Source of the DNA: Entomortierella parvispora
Lineage: Eukaryota > Mortierellomycota > Mortierellomycetes > Mortierellales > Mortierellaceae
Direction of reading: 5' to 3'
Assembly: GCA_963573315.1 (NCBI GenBank)
Contig: OY752147.1
Span: 2,480,001 to 2,544,000, forward strand
DNA: 64,000 bases
Shown: positions 21,789-34,038 of the stretch, piece after piece
Position numbering within the stretch: the stretch's first letter is position 1
Layout: the number at the start of each line of letters is the position of its first letter
Program-made: the position numbers and the translations under genes
The notes under the pieces: model-generated
Database searches by the model: none
What the model was told of the DNA's origin: nothing
What the model saw: the letters and a program-made list of their open reading frames with translations, nothing else

Positions 21789-24047
21789 TGTGGTATCGTT
21801 AAGGATTGATCCTTTCCTTCTTTGATCTGTCTTTTCCGTGTGTTTGATTATGTACGTCGCTCTTTTCAGGACGCTCCAGCGGTATTAGAGATGATGATAT
21901 GCAACGAATGGATTGATGGCGCGGGAAAAAAAAAAGCTGAAAAGAAGTGCTCTGCAGCCGATGTGGTACTAGCGCCTTCCGAATCCAGATTCCTCGAGAT
22001 GCTGTTTGTTGATGAAAGACTCAAGTCCCCTTGGTGTACGAGCGGTTCCCTGATGAGAGGTATTTCCTAATGGGAGGCGTTTCCTGGCTGCTATGTTGAT
22101 GACGACGACTTCGCGACAGATGAGATGCATGCTTTGAAGGAGATGGCCAGCCCGCCGAGAAAGTGGCTTGGAAAAGGGGGATTTGCTCAGCTTTTTTTCG
22201 ATTTTTTTTTTTTTTTTTGACGCGTCTTCATTTTGGTCTAGGTCTCGAAGGCCGTCGATCTGTAGACCACAGTCATCCTTTCTGTGAAGATCAAGAGAGG
22301 CTCCATCGCCATTCTGGACACTTCAAACTGTGGGGAGCGATTCAAATCGATAGGCGTGCATTGAGTTTTTCTGGGGTGACAAAAGATAGGTGAAAGGTGA
22401 AGAAAACCTAGAGGCGAATCGAAAAATTGAACCTCGATGATCGCAGTACGTCTATTCTTTTAGTTGCCACACTGATTGCGAACAAGTTGCGAGCGCCATC
22501 GGAATCCATTGGAAGCTGTTATCGACGCGGGCATGCTTTTGGAAGAGCTCGGTTCTATACCCACCCTCCACTCATCGTCATCTCAGACTTCATGGATGGC
22601 ATCGTAATCACAATCGGTTTTCGTTATCCAAAACTGAAGGAATATCTCCTGTCCCAAAGATTTTCAATATTTTGAAATGACTTGTCGTGTTTTGAGAGAT
22701 TGTTCTTTAGAACAGAACTCTTTCAAAGACAAGTGTGATTATCGCTTCAAAGGGACTCTAGACGCTATCTGGACCCTCCCAAGAACTCCATGCGATGTCA
22801 TTGAACAATGGCAATGGGAGTAAACTACAGAACGTATTTACCTTTCATAAACTAGAAATCCAATTGACGAGATGAAACGTCCAGAGGACCTTCCCTCTGT
22901 CTTTGACAAGGCACAAGGCACAGGTCAGGTTCAAGTCCGGATGTAGATCTCTTTACATCCGGGACGGTAAGACCAGATTGTTTTATCGGAATTTGATGTT
23001 ACTGGCCTGGGAACAGAACGGAGAGTGATGTCCTGAGAACACGAACAAGGCCCAGATGAGTGAAAACCAAGAAAACGCCAGCTTTTAAAGATGAGATTCA
23101 TTTACTCTTTTCTCATTTTGCGTTCAGGTCTGTGTGACCGAGTGGACCTGTGTGTGGAGGAGGAAGAAGGGTCGGAGGTTCAGATGGACGGAGGAGTTGC
23201 AAAAATCGAAAGAGACCCGTCCATGCTCAGTCCGACTGGTGTTTGTTCTTGAGGTCTGATCGTCATGGCGGCAGAAAGAGAAAGAGAGAGAGAGAAAAAG
23301 AGAGAGATGGAAATCTGGGGAGAAGACTAGGAGCTACACAGAGCAAAGTATCCGGGTGAGACTTTCCATTTGTTCGATGAATACATGGTATTGAAGGCGC
23401 CTGGGATTGATTGTACCTTGCATTGTCATTGCTGCATCTCTGGTCCATGTTCTAGGCATATCGCCCCTTCCTCCCCTACATCCCCGCCGTCATGAATGAA
23501 TGGCTGGACTACAGTCTGAAGCAAAGGGTTGTGGGGCAATTGAAAAGTACTTGACTGGTCCTGTCCAGTCCCGCAGCTGTTGCGGTCGGAGGTTGCCCGT
23601 CAACCCATGGCTGAGTATAAGAACCGACGCAGACAAGACCACCGGACGAGCATCCAGACCAAAAACAGAACAGACCTGCACGAAGAAAGAAAAGAAAAAG
23701 AAAAAGCGCAGACATTGATAAAAAGCCCTTTTACAGTATTATTAAAAACTTTCTTTCCCTGTACCAGTGCCCCCTGCTCCTCTTTCTCTCACTCTCATTC
23801 AATCATTCAATCATCCATTCATTCATCCATCCAATCCCTCCCTCCCTTCCTCCCTCCTTCTTCTCCATTCAATCATTCCTTCTCCAGCAAGCACATCCCT
23901 GTCCTCTTTTTCTCCTGGCAACCGCCTGCTCTCCCTTCGCGCCCCGTGCTGCCGCTACAACGAATAGAGAATTGACTCACCTAGCCTGTCAGGGCTCATT
24001 CCCTCAGTTTCTCCACCCATCCTCCCTCTTGCCTCCTCCCGACCACA
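21789..24047. other. 2.2-kb gene-poor region
   Basis: No coding exon was recognised on either strand. It holds a poly-T tract near 22204-22220, a perfect 9-bp inverted repeat (22937-22962), a GA-rich run near 23276-23310, and ATTC/ATCC and CCTCC tetranucleotide-like runs at 23795-23875 just before the Zn2Cys6 gene. The pyrimidine-rich part probably belongs to that gene's promoter and leader. Confidence 0.6.
22937..22962. repeat. Perfect 9-bp inverted repeat
   Basis: CCGGATGTA and TACATCCGG are separated by eight bases, so the transcript of either strand could form a hairpin. It has no clear link to a gene. Confidence 0.8.
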
Positions 24048-27000
24048 ATGACCAAGCAGCGGGCCGCCAATACCGCCGCTGCTGCCACAGGCCAACCGCA
24101 CCATAGCCAGAGAGACCAAAGGAGTGCCTCTGAGTCTGCCGCCGACATTGAGAATGATCCCGATAACGACCTCGACATGGACGCTGACCACGACGACCAC
24201 GACGACCAGGACAGCCAGTCCAACGGCGGTACGGCAAACGCTCGGATCAAGCGCCGGCGTTTGACGCAGGCCTGCGATGTCTGCCGCAAAAAGAAGATAA
24301 AGTGCGGTAAGTCCAGAAGTCCAGTTTTGATTGCGGCAGGCAACAGCCAAGCCAAGGAGGGAAACACGAGCGAATTTGGCAACACTGAACACCCCATCTG
24401 ATAATTTTCTCTGCTCCTCCTTGTTTTTCTTTTCTTTCTTTTGGACACTGGATTACTCAGACGGCTTGAAGCCGACTTGTGCCAACTGCGCAAAGGTGGA
24501 TGCTAATTGCACGTATCTGCCGTCGATGAAAAAGAGGGGTCCTCGGCAAGGATACATCGAGTTACTCGAGAAGCGATTGGACAAAATGGAGCAGATGCTG
24601 CACCAAGGCCCTGCCGCTGGTCTTGATCCGTCAGAGCCACTTGACCGTCGGTCTATCCTCGGTGCTGACGAGCCTGATGTGGCGGACCTACTAAAGACAG
24701 GTGTCCGTGAGAAGGAAAAGGTCGAGAGTCGGTACTTTGGAAACACATCCGTTTTTGGCCATTACAGCGACAAGGACCGCCCTAATTTCAACTCGGACAA
24801 GTGCAAACCCCAAATCCCAGAAGCGAACCTCTCGATGATCAAATCCAAGAACCCCCTTTACGGCATCAAGGACGAGGTCCCACGGAAGGACATTCTGGAT
24901 CACCTCATCCAATTGTTTTTTGATTCCGTGTACTATCAGTTTCCTATTATCCATCCGGCGACATTCATGACACAGTACAAGGAAGGCAAGGTCTCACCAA
25001 ACCTACTCAACGCCCTCTGCGCTGGCGTGGCTCGCTTCTCGGATCATCCGGATGTTGTTACTACACCAGCTTTCGTGGCGGGAGAGCCTTTTGCGACCAA
25101 TGTCCGAGCTTGTGTGGTCGACTCGATTGATATACCCACAGTGTCGAATGTTCAGGCACTGCTATTCCTTTCCATGTACGAGTACGGCGCTGCACGTGGT
25201 CCTCGCGCCTGGATGTTTGGGGGTATGGCGATCCGAATGGCTCAAGAACTTGGTCTCAATCGCGAGGATAGCAGCCCGGTTTTTTATCTGCAAGGCGATT
25301 GGGTGATGCGAGAGACAAGAAGGAGGACGTTCTGGGCATGTTTCATCATGGATGTCCTGGCGTCCTCGTCATCAGGTCGACCCAGGATGATTGACGAACG
25401 CGATTGCGAGGTATTGCTACCAAGCGAAGATAATGCTTGGCACGAGGCTCGACCGGTTGTGACAGAAATGCTGGACGAGGAGCCTGAAGATCAGCCTCGT
25501 GAGGGCCAAAGCCCAGTGGATCCTCTTCCAAACACGACGGACGCCACTGGCAGATCAGGACCAACATCTGCTGTGCCGGTCGATAAGGAGATGTCACAGA
25601 AAACGCCCAGTCCTGACACGCCTCCAAAGAGTCACAGCCTCAGCTCTTTTGCTTATTTGATTCGCATCCTCGCCATCCTAGGAAAAGTTTCCCAATATGT
25701 CAATAGACCTCGCAACAAAAAATCCATTCCTCCTAACGAGCCTGGATCAGAGTTCTCCATCATTGACGCTGCGCTGTCGTCTTGGATGAATTCCGTCCCA
25801 TCGCACCTAACATACTCTGTTGCGAACGCCGACACAATCAAGGACAAGGCTGAGGGCTGCATTGTTGTTTTCATGCATGTCATCTATCACACCTCTGTCG
25901 TCCTACTCCACCGACCTATCCTTGCGGCAGACAAGGCGACTTTTCCGCTGGAATCCCATTTTGTGGAGACATCTGTTGCTCGCTGTTCAGAGGCTGCAAG
26001 CAAAGTCTCAGAGGTCCTCGATTTCGTTAGCATGCAGAGCTGTCCTCCTCGGGTGTTTATCTCCTCCTTTTTTGCCTACCCTGTCTTTACGACCGCCACC
26101 ATGTAAGTCCGATGTTTTGCAGCTGAGGAAACGACCGAGTTGCGTTGCTCCTGTGGTCAATTCGATTTTTTAACGTTTTCTTATTTCCTATTTCTTTTAT
26201 TTTGTTTCATTCCAGCCACATCACCAATGCGTTTGCCTCGGATGCCTCGGTCGCTGCTCGGGCCCGAAGAAATCTAAGCACACATGTCAAGATTTTGCAA
26301 ACCATGAAGTCTTATTGGGCCATGGCGGACAAATTCTTCTACATTATACGTGACCTATACTCGATCCAGTCCAAGATCAGCTCCTCTGCTGCTAGTGGGA
26401 GCATCATCGTTCCCCAAGTGGTCTCCCATAACGCTCATGGATGCAGTCGCGACCATGCAGCAGACAAGGCCGTTGAGTCACTGAAGTCCTTGTCCGACAA
26501 CCGTGAGAAAACTACCAAAACGGGAGCTGTCGACACGCAGGTAGGACATACATCAGCCCCACGTATGGTAGTCAACGGCAAATTGGCCTCCATTAGCTCA
26601 TTCCTCAAGAGCGACTCGGGCCTAATTGCGCTTTGGAGGCGTGCGACCGAGATGCAGGTGATTGATGAAGCCAACCAAGAGAAACGAAGGATCTCTGCTG
26701 CCGATGCTCAATCAAAGTCCCATTCCCTTTCGGTGGAAGAAGTTGGAGCAAAGGAGCAGGACATGGATGAAAAGGAATTGGAGGAGCATCGTGTCCGGAT
26801 GAATCAACTCGAGATACAAGAGATCAACCAAGAATTTGAGCGTCAATGGAAAGCAAAGACAGACGAAGAGGCAAAGAAGGCCAGCGCCGAGGGCACACTC
26901 CTTGCATCCCATCCATCGGGAACGGTCGAATCCCAACATGTGCCTGAGCAAGAGACAAGTGAACAGGACAATGAGTCGGAAATTTTGAGGCAACAGTCCA

Positions 27001-28478
27001 TGCATCAAGAGAAGCGACTGAAAGAAGGAGAGCCGACAGGGAACCCCAGAGCGGCGAAGCAGGCTAGAGTCGCAAAGCCTGTGGGAATACCTTCTCGGGC
27101 AAATAACAGTCGGAAGACGCGAGCCTATTCTTCGTCAAACAACACACCGTTGGATGCAGCAACGTCTGGAGCCAGTGTATCCTCGTCCTGGTCTGCCGGA
27201 CAGCAGAACTTTACCTCGAGCCAGCCGTTGTACCAGGCCGGTGGTGTAGCAGCACCCTCACTCCAACAAGGGCAGGACACAATGGCTTCCATGGCGTTTG
27301 GCGATGCCACAGGGGCGCAGAGGAACAGCGACGTCAATCAACATCTAATGAACGTCTACGCTCAGCAGCATCGGGAGCAGGAATCGATTTCACAGTCGAT
27401 TGACATGGTGCAGAATGCTAATATTCAGCGCCAGCAACAGCAGCTTCAACAGCAACAACAGCAGGCTCAAATGACGTCGTCTCTTGCCTTTGGCCCAGTT
27501 GGAGGGTTCTCGACAGGATTTATGGCTCCAGGATCGGCGGCAGTGCAGTCCAATAATTCCTTCCAACAATTCCAGTCGCAGCAGCCATCAACTTTTCCAG
27601 GTCCGGGATTTGGACCGCCTTTGGTTTACGGCAGCAGCTATGGCCAAACTCAAGACCCAAGAATCCAAGCAGAGCCTCTCAACTCCATTTTCGATTTTGC
27701 CATGCCCTTGGGTGACCTCAATTTCTTGTCGAGCTCCTTCCAAATGACACCTATGATGATGCAGGAGAGTCAGCGCTACAGTGGTCAAGGGGCTGGCCAA
27801 GGACCACCCATTTCTGCTAGCCAACAGCAGTCTGTAGGATCTGGACCTCTGCCCGGTCACTTGTCGACTTCTTCGCCATCCTCACTTCAAGGTATGGCAG
27901 GATCCCTTGCTTCCGAATCAGGATCGTCACAGTCGCCAGCAAGTCCTGCCACGTCCATCGGCTCGAACTCAATGCTTATGGCAGGAATGGAAAATGGAAC
28001 CAACCCAGCAAGAGCGTCATCCAATTCAAAGAGCCCACCTTCGACCAACAACATCTCACCTGGCTTGCACTCGTTCATGATGTCGGATGAGGCTTTCACC
28101 GATATGCAGTCGACCCCGGACTCGCTTGTCCGCTATCTGCAGCACCACCATCAGCAGCAGCAGCGGCAACAACAACAGCAGCAACTCGACATGCAACCTA
28201 TCTTGAACCAGCAGAATTCACTCATTTATGACGACTTCATGCAGTGGATGCCAGGTACAAGCGTGGGTTCACAAGCTCCGTTGTCGTTCTCCCCTCACAC
28301 GCAACAGCAACAGCCACAACAGCCACAACAGCCACAACAGCAGAATCACCCGCTTCTTCAGCAACAGACGCACGGGATGGTACCGGCTCCTGCAGCCATG
28401 TCTTCAATGGGTATGGACCTGGATCCTTCCAATCCTTCACAGTTGAGAATGCAGTCGACTATCCCTTCCTTTTCATAG
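24048..28478 (+). CDS. Zn2Cys6 fungal transcription factor, large and Q-rich
   Basis: Three exons (24048-24306, 24461-26102, 26216-28478) encode 1387 residues. An acidic, Asp/His-rich start leads to a basic patch KRRR and the binuclear zinc cluster C76-x2-C79-x6-C86-x7-C94-x2-C97-x6-C104. Intron 1 cuts just after the third cysteine. A short coiled dimerisation element (YIELLEKRLDKMEQML) follows, then the fungal-specific regulatory domain (about 230-640), with FFDSVYYQFPIIHPATF and RRRTFWACFIMDVLASSSSG. The last 650 residues are low in complexity, with poly-Q, Ser/Pro and Gln-Gln-Pro runs typical of activation regions. The domain layout fits nuclear metabolic regulators of the XlnR/Fungal_trans class. 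Its targets are unknown. Confidence 0.87.
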
Positions 28479-28675
28479 TGCACCCCAGATTGATTTTTTC
28501 GGGTTATCTTCATCTTCGCCTTGTACCATAGCCATGTAGTTTATTAACAGTAAAACTTGTCTTCCAAAAAGAGTACCGTAACACGCCAATCCTATCACCG
28601 AATCCAACGGCCAAGCATGAGCTGTGCAGCTGTGTTACACGACATCACGCATGCGCTCATCTGCTCCATCTCCAC

Positions 28676-30304
28676 ATGCAACAATACAACATGTTTTCAT
28701 CCTTGGCGAAAATACCCATCAGTAGAACTGCAGCAGCTACGCTGACTACACCGCCGTTGCTCATTCATTCTCCATGGACCTTGCGGGCCATTCCAAGACG
28801 GGATTTGAGACACGCGTCCAACGAGGCTGTTACCGACAAGGTGGACTATGAGGTCGACCACCTCGTCATTGGTGCCGGAGTGGTTGGGCTAGCGATTGCC
28901 GAGAGACTGGCGAGTCGCGGGTCAGGATCTGTGCTGCTTGTGGAGAAGAACGCGGCCGCAGGACAGGAGACTAGGTACGAGATGACCTGACTCCGAGAGT
29001 CTGGTGTATATTATGTTTGCGTTTATTAATACTCGGTGTATATACACTGTCTCTTCAGCTCCAGGAACAGCGAAGTGATCCATGCAGGACTTTACTACCC
29101 CCCAGACTCGCTCAAAACCAAACTGTGTATCCGAGGCAACGAGCTCATGTACGACCTTTGTGACAAGAATGGGATTGAACACAACCGAGTTACAAAATGG
29201 GTGGTGGCGCAGACAGAAAAGGATCTCGAGTATCTGGAGGGGCTGTCTAAGAAGGCGCACAAACTTTTATTACCGACAGCGCGGATGCCAGGACCACCTA
29301 CAACCATGTTGACCCAGAAACAAATGTTGGCCCAGGAACCGAATGTGCAGGGGATCGCAGCGCTCTTGTCGGAACGGACCGGGATTGTGGATGTGCACGG
29401 GCTGATGCAGTTTTTGGAGATGAGAATTCAAGACCAGGGAGGGGATGTTGCGCTCCAGTGTGAGGTCACAGGTCTGCGAAGAGACCGTTCCCAGACAGCG
29501 GAAGGTGGGGATGCCACAGAGTCTCTGCTGCTGGGGAAGGGAGGCGGATTCAGAGTTGGAATGCTTACCCCGGCCGGACCTGTCACGGTCAAAGCAGCGA
29601 CGGTGATCAACAGTGCGGGACTGTATGCGGACAAGATCTATGGACTGTTGCACGAATCAAATTCTAGTCGGGAGGGCCTCCCATCAAGGAGGAGCGTCAA
29701 GGATACAGGCGACATTGATGAAATGCTGGATCATGAAGTCTTGCCGATGCATGGGCTCCACTATTGTAAAGGCCATTATTATGGATATTCTGGACCGGCG
29801 CTGGTGTCACGTTTGATTTACCCTGTCCCAGACAAGAATTTGGCTGGCCTTGGAACACATTTGACATTGGACTTGGCAGGCCGGATGCGCTTTGGACCGG
29901 ATGTACTTTATATTGATCGACCGGATGATTACTCGGTTGATATGGAGACTGTCGGCTCACCTTCATCTTTGAAAACGGTGTCAAAGGTTATCCAGAACTA
30001 CTTGCCTTCTATCAAACCATCCTCTATCTATGCCGACTATGCGGGAATCAGGTATGGAAAGAGAGGCTTTTACTCCAACTTTTGAGAGAAAGCTCAAGGA
30101 GGTCGCGAGGTTTGCTAATTAACATTTTTCTCGCCTACTTTTGTATGCCTCTTTAGACCCAAGCTAGCTGGCCCTGGAGAGCCCTTCAGGGATTTCATGA
30201 TTCACCATCACCAGGGGTTTGTGCATTTGGCAGGGATCGAGAGTCCGGGCCTGACGTCGTCGCTGGCGATCGGAGAATACGTGGAGGAGCTGCTTTTCAA
30301 GTGA
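28676..30304 (+). CDS. L2HGDH: L-2-hydroxyglutarate dehydrogenase, mitochondrial
   Basis: Three exons (28676-28974, 29059-30051, 30157-30304) encode 479 residues. The first 55 have basic and hydroxylated residues without acids up to the mid-40s ([26 protein letters not shown]), a likely mitochondrial presequence; Met6 is an alternative start. The FAD-binding motif is [15 protein letters not shown] (64-78). Family signatures follow: [18 protein letters not shown] across the first junction, [50 protein letters not shown] across the last junction, and [17 protein letters not shown] near the end. The enzyme oxidises L-2-hydroxyglutarate to 2-oxoglutarate and passes electrons to the respiratory chain. 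All junctions fall inside conserved motifs, which supports the model. Confidence 0.9.
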
Positions 30305-30689
30305 GCAGAGAAATGAAAATAATAGATGCGCCCCTTAACAGACGCGTCCAGCACACCATTTCAGTGGCTTTGCTCCCCTTTCCAGGTCCCTTCTGGCCCC
30401 TGGAGCCAGGTCTCTTTCTCGCTGTGAATGAGCGCATGCATGCATAGCTGGTTCCCCTTCTTTCCTCCCCTGCCTGCACTTCATCTTCTACATCAACATC
30501 CTTGCATCCTAACCACTCTCCTGCAGCCTTCATTCCCTTCCAATCTTTCCTCTCTGCACCTCTGGCGCCCATTCACATCAACGCGTCTTTCTTTGATTTC
30601 ATTGTTTGTTTTACATTTTTTTGCTGTCCCTTCTTATCCCAAACTGCCCAATTTCATTACCCTCTACTCCTCCCCCATACTTCGTGGAC

Positions 30690-33600
30690 ATGAATCGAGC
30701 TCCACCTGGTGAGATCTCGAGACGCAGGCCGCTCGGCGAGATCACCATGGTCCAGGCGGACACAACCGAGAACCATCAGGAGCTATACAAGCAACAACAA
30801 CGACATCCACACCAGGCGCTGCAACAACAACAGCAGCAGCAACAACATGAACAACCAGAATATAATCAATCCGGGAATGAGCAGGACCATCCACAACAGG
30901 GCCAACCCTACTCGCTAACCCACGGCAACCCGCCTTCGCCTTCCCGCGAGGAGTTCTCCTGTACTTCAGACGAAGAGGAAAGCCGTCATCGTCACCACGG
31001 TCGACAGCATATCCTTCGGTCACGGCTGCAAGAACCCGAACCAAAGTCGCGGGAGCATTATCCAGAGTGGTGTGGACCACAGGGACGAGGCTCCAGATAT
31101 CTTTTCTCCATGATTCATCGAAGCCAGAGAATCGACCTTGAGCGAGAGGTGTCCAGGTAAATGAATATGGCGACTCTCTGATACATGCAATAACCACCGA
31201 GAGAAAAAAAGCCATTTCACCTGTCTGCAACCGACCTTCTCACCAACAGATATTTTCTTGTTGCTTCTATACAGCGCTGAAGAGCTCTTTGAAACACGTC
31301 CACGACTTCTCTGGTCAGAAAGCTATGACCCAAATCTGTCGCCCGATATCTCAGACTGGTACGATGAGCCTACACTTCAACCCTGGCCAGGCAAGGCGGC
31401 TGTCGCCGAACGTGACAATGAGTCGGATAACGCTCAACAACATCATGCAAACTCGAGTAAAGAGTTCGATACCAAGGACCGTAAGGACCCTCCCGCACAG
31501 ATGGCCACAAGCTCCACACAGTCCTCAATACCAACACTTGCGGTAGAAGTAAAGGCCTCTATCGAACGGAAATTTGAAGATTTCGAAGAACCTGGTGTGG
31601 AAGCCGACGACGAGCGAGAAGACAATGACGAAGGGCCTCTTCGGAAGCGTCGTCGAACCTCAGAGCGCTCAAAGGGCTCTCCACCTACTACTTCTCGGCC
31701 GATCCCCCGCTCTAAAGAATCTGCTGCATCCGACGAGGGCTACTTTGATATTATTGCCGCCTCGCGTTTACCGTATGCAAAGAATCTCTCAGAGGCCGGA
31801 CCCTCTTCAGCTGGAATGATTAGCAATCCCGTCGCTGTCTTCCATGTTCGGTCTGACATCACCCCCGAAATCGAGAAAGCACTGCAACCTCTGGGAGCCA
31901 GCGTCGAAAACTCACTACCCTCCGAGAAGGATGTTGATAGCAAGGATATTATGGACAAAAATAACGAGTCCCCGAGTGAGTTCAACGTCGCTGGAATCCG
32001 AATCGGCGATGACAAGCCAGATAAGAATATTTCTGATGTCCATGTGCAGCCACCACAGAGCGAAAGCGAGGCATCCCAAGCTGGCCTTGAAAAACAGTTC
32101 AGTGTGTCCTCTTCTGGCCTGGAGGTGCAAACTGGAGGCGATGGATCTTTCGAGCCTGAAGATGTTGATTACGAAGACGACGCTGGAGGAGATCTATCTG
32201 CATACTACGACGGCGATACCAAATTATCGGCGGTTCTCCATGACGAAGACGAATTTGACAAGGAGAGTTACGAACTAGTCGATGAAGAGGACGATAGCCC
32301 AGATGGAAACGACCAACCAAGCGACGAACCAGTTGAAGGAAGAGCCGGCGCCATTAAGGACGAAGATGGGTCTAAACAAGAACACATATCCACATTACAC
32401 CCGCCAGTACTGGAAGAGGACGAAGAATCGGACAAGGAGAACCAAGAACCTACATATGCCACGGATGAGCAACAGCACGAAGTCGTTCAAGAGAGCGATG
32501 ATGAGCGCGATTCAATTGAAAGTGAAGTTTTCATTGTTGGGGATGACGAGTCTGAAGGTCCCTCCGACAAAGTGGACGAGGCAGATGTATCCAACTCGAA
32601 ATATCCCCTTTATTTCGACGACTCTGGATTTGGACACTCGGAATGCTTCGACGGCGCGTGCAGTCCGTCGGGTCTGGTTCTAGAAGCCGAATCATCTGTA
32701 CATGAGTCATTTTATCGCAGTGGTACTCCATGCACGCCTCAATCACGGATAGGTTCGCGTTATTCCGATGCTGGACTGGATGCGGAGCTATTTGAGGGGA
32801 CCCCACGAAGCGACTATGGAGAACATGGACGATACGGTGATCTTTCTACACCCAGGAATCGTGTTTTCGTATCGAATCCCGTCTCGGAGAATGAGGCCGA
32901 GAGAGACGACGATGTAACTAGCACTTTGGGAGAGAGGACGCCTCCTCGAAAGGCCGAAAGACTGTTATACTCGGATTGTCCACCAACCATATCCAGAGGT
33001 TATACTTGTGAGGCTCTACTTTCAATTCAAGAGGAACGCTTGGACTCATCACAGCCAAACCTATTTTCAAATGACAAGGCCATTTCCTCACGGACGGCGT
33101 CCTATCAACTCAAAGACGGCGACAATAGCGAAGACGACAACGAAGGAGACTTGGTGTCGCCGTTTATGGTGAATCGACGCCTCAGCTCAGAGCATGGGCT
33201 CAATAGAAAGAGCTCGGGCGCAGCAAAGGGAACCATTGTACTTGAATCTGGGACCCTCTTTCCTAAGGACAAAGGACACAAGCATCCTCGTGAATTAGAG
33301 TGCGGTACCACCACCAATGGAGAGTCCCGTCGTGACGATAAGCGTTACAGGGTTGAACTTGCACAGTAAGTCCAGGAGCATTGAGTGCTTTGTGAAAAGG
33401 AATACAGTGTAATTGATAGTTTGGCTGTGGTGCTGATCTCAAAGCCCTTTCTGTTCCAACTTCTCAGACCGATAATCACTCTCCCTGTCCCTGTCGGGTC
33501 TGTATGTGACCGAGGGGAGATCATTACACCAGCGGTGATGCAGGTGTACAAGCCCCGACGACTGGACTTTTCACAACCTAGAGCACAGCCACCGTTGCTT

Positions 33601-33816
33601 CGACCGTTTGCAGGACCTCTTGCAGACGCTCGAGGCTGGAAGGCCCATCAAGAAAGTGTGACCACTGCAGCCAATACCACCAATACCAGTACAGCCGATA
33701 CCACTGCTGCCACCGCCACTACTTCCACAACTACCAATGATGCGGCCTGGAGGATCTGCAAGGTCCGAGTTAAAACAACTCTCTCGGCCGCTGAATTAGC
33801 CCTCCAACGGAAGTAA
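30690..33816 (+). CDS. Large acidic protein of unknown function with degron-like motifs
   Basis: Three exons (30690-31156, 31275-33365, 33468-33816) encode 968 residues. No domain is recognised. The N terminus has RRPLGEITM (12-20 region), close to the destruction box of B-type cyclins, and a poly-Q/His stretch. A more ordered block reads FETRPRLLWSESYDPNL and ISDWYDEPTLQPWPGK. Residues about 200-620 are highly acidic and probably disordered, with a KEN tripeptide near 543 (DKENQEP). A basic KRRRTSERSK patch near 275 could serve as a nuclear signal. The exon 2 end was set at CACA|GTAAGT because reading through gives an immediate TAA, whereas splicing adds a 116-residue tail ending ALQRK. A cell-cycle-regulated nuclear protein is possible, but this rests on short motifs only. 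Confidence 0.72.
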
Positions 33817-34038
33817 CCTGTAGGCAGTAGCTGTGGCACTATGTACACTACTAACCAACAACAGCATGTAACAACAGTCGAATCAACACCATGTACAACA
33901 ACCCTCTAATAAAAGAGAAGAATACGAAAGATATCCTGTCATGTCATGGTCTTTACTTGATATCACGGTGAATTTGAAGAATATATGGGGAAAATTATAT
34001 GTTTTGTGCGGATGACATTGAATCATTCACGTTGTTGT

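Noticed and set aside
22163-22675. Plus-strand frames of 76-82 codons in the gene-poor gap
   Set aside because: They start in a poly-T tract, show no motif or codon pattern like neighbouring genes, and no splice pair extends them.
22880-22950. tRNA-like GGTTCAAGTCC motif
   Set aside because: The flanking bases do not form a proper T stem, and no acceptor or anticodon stem could be found upstream.
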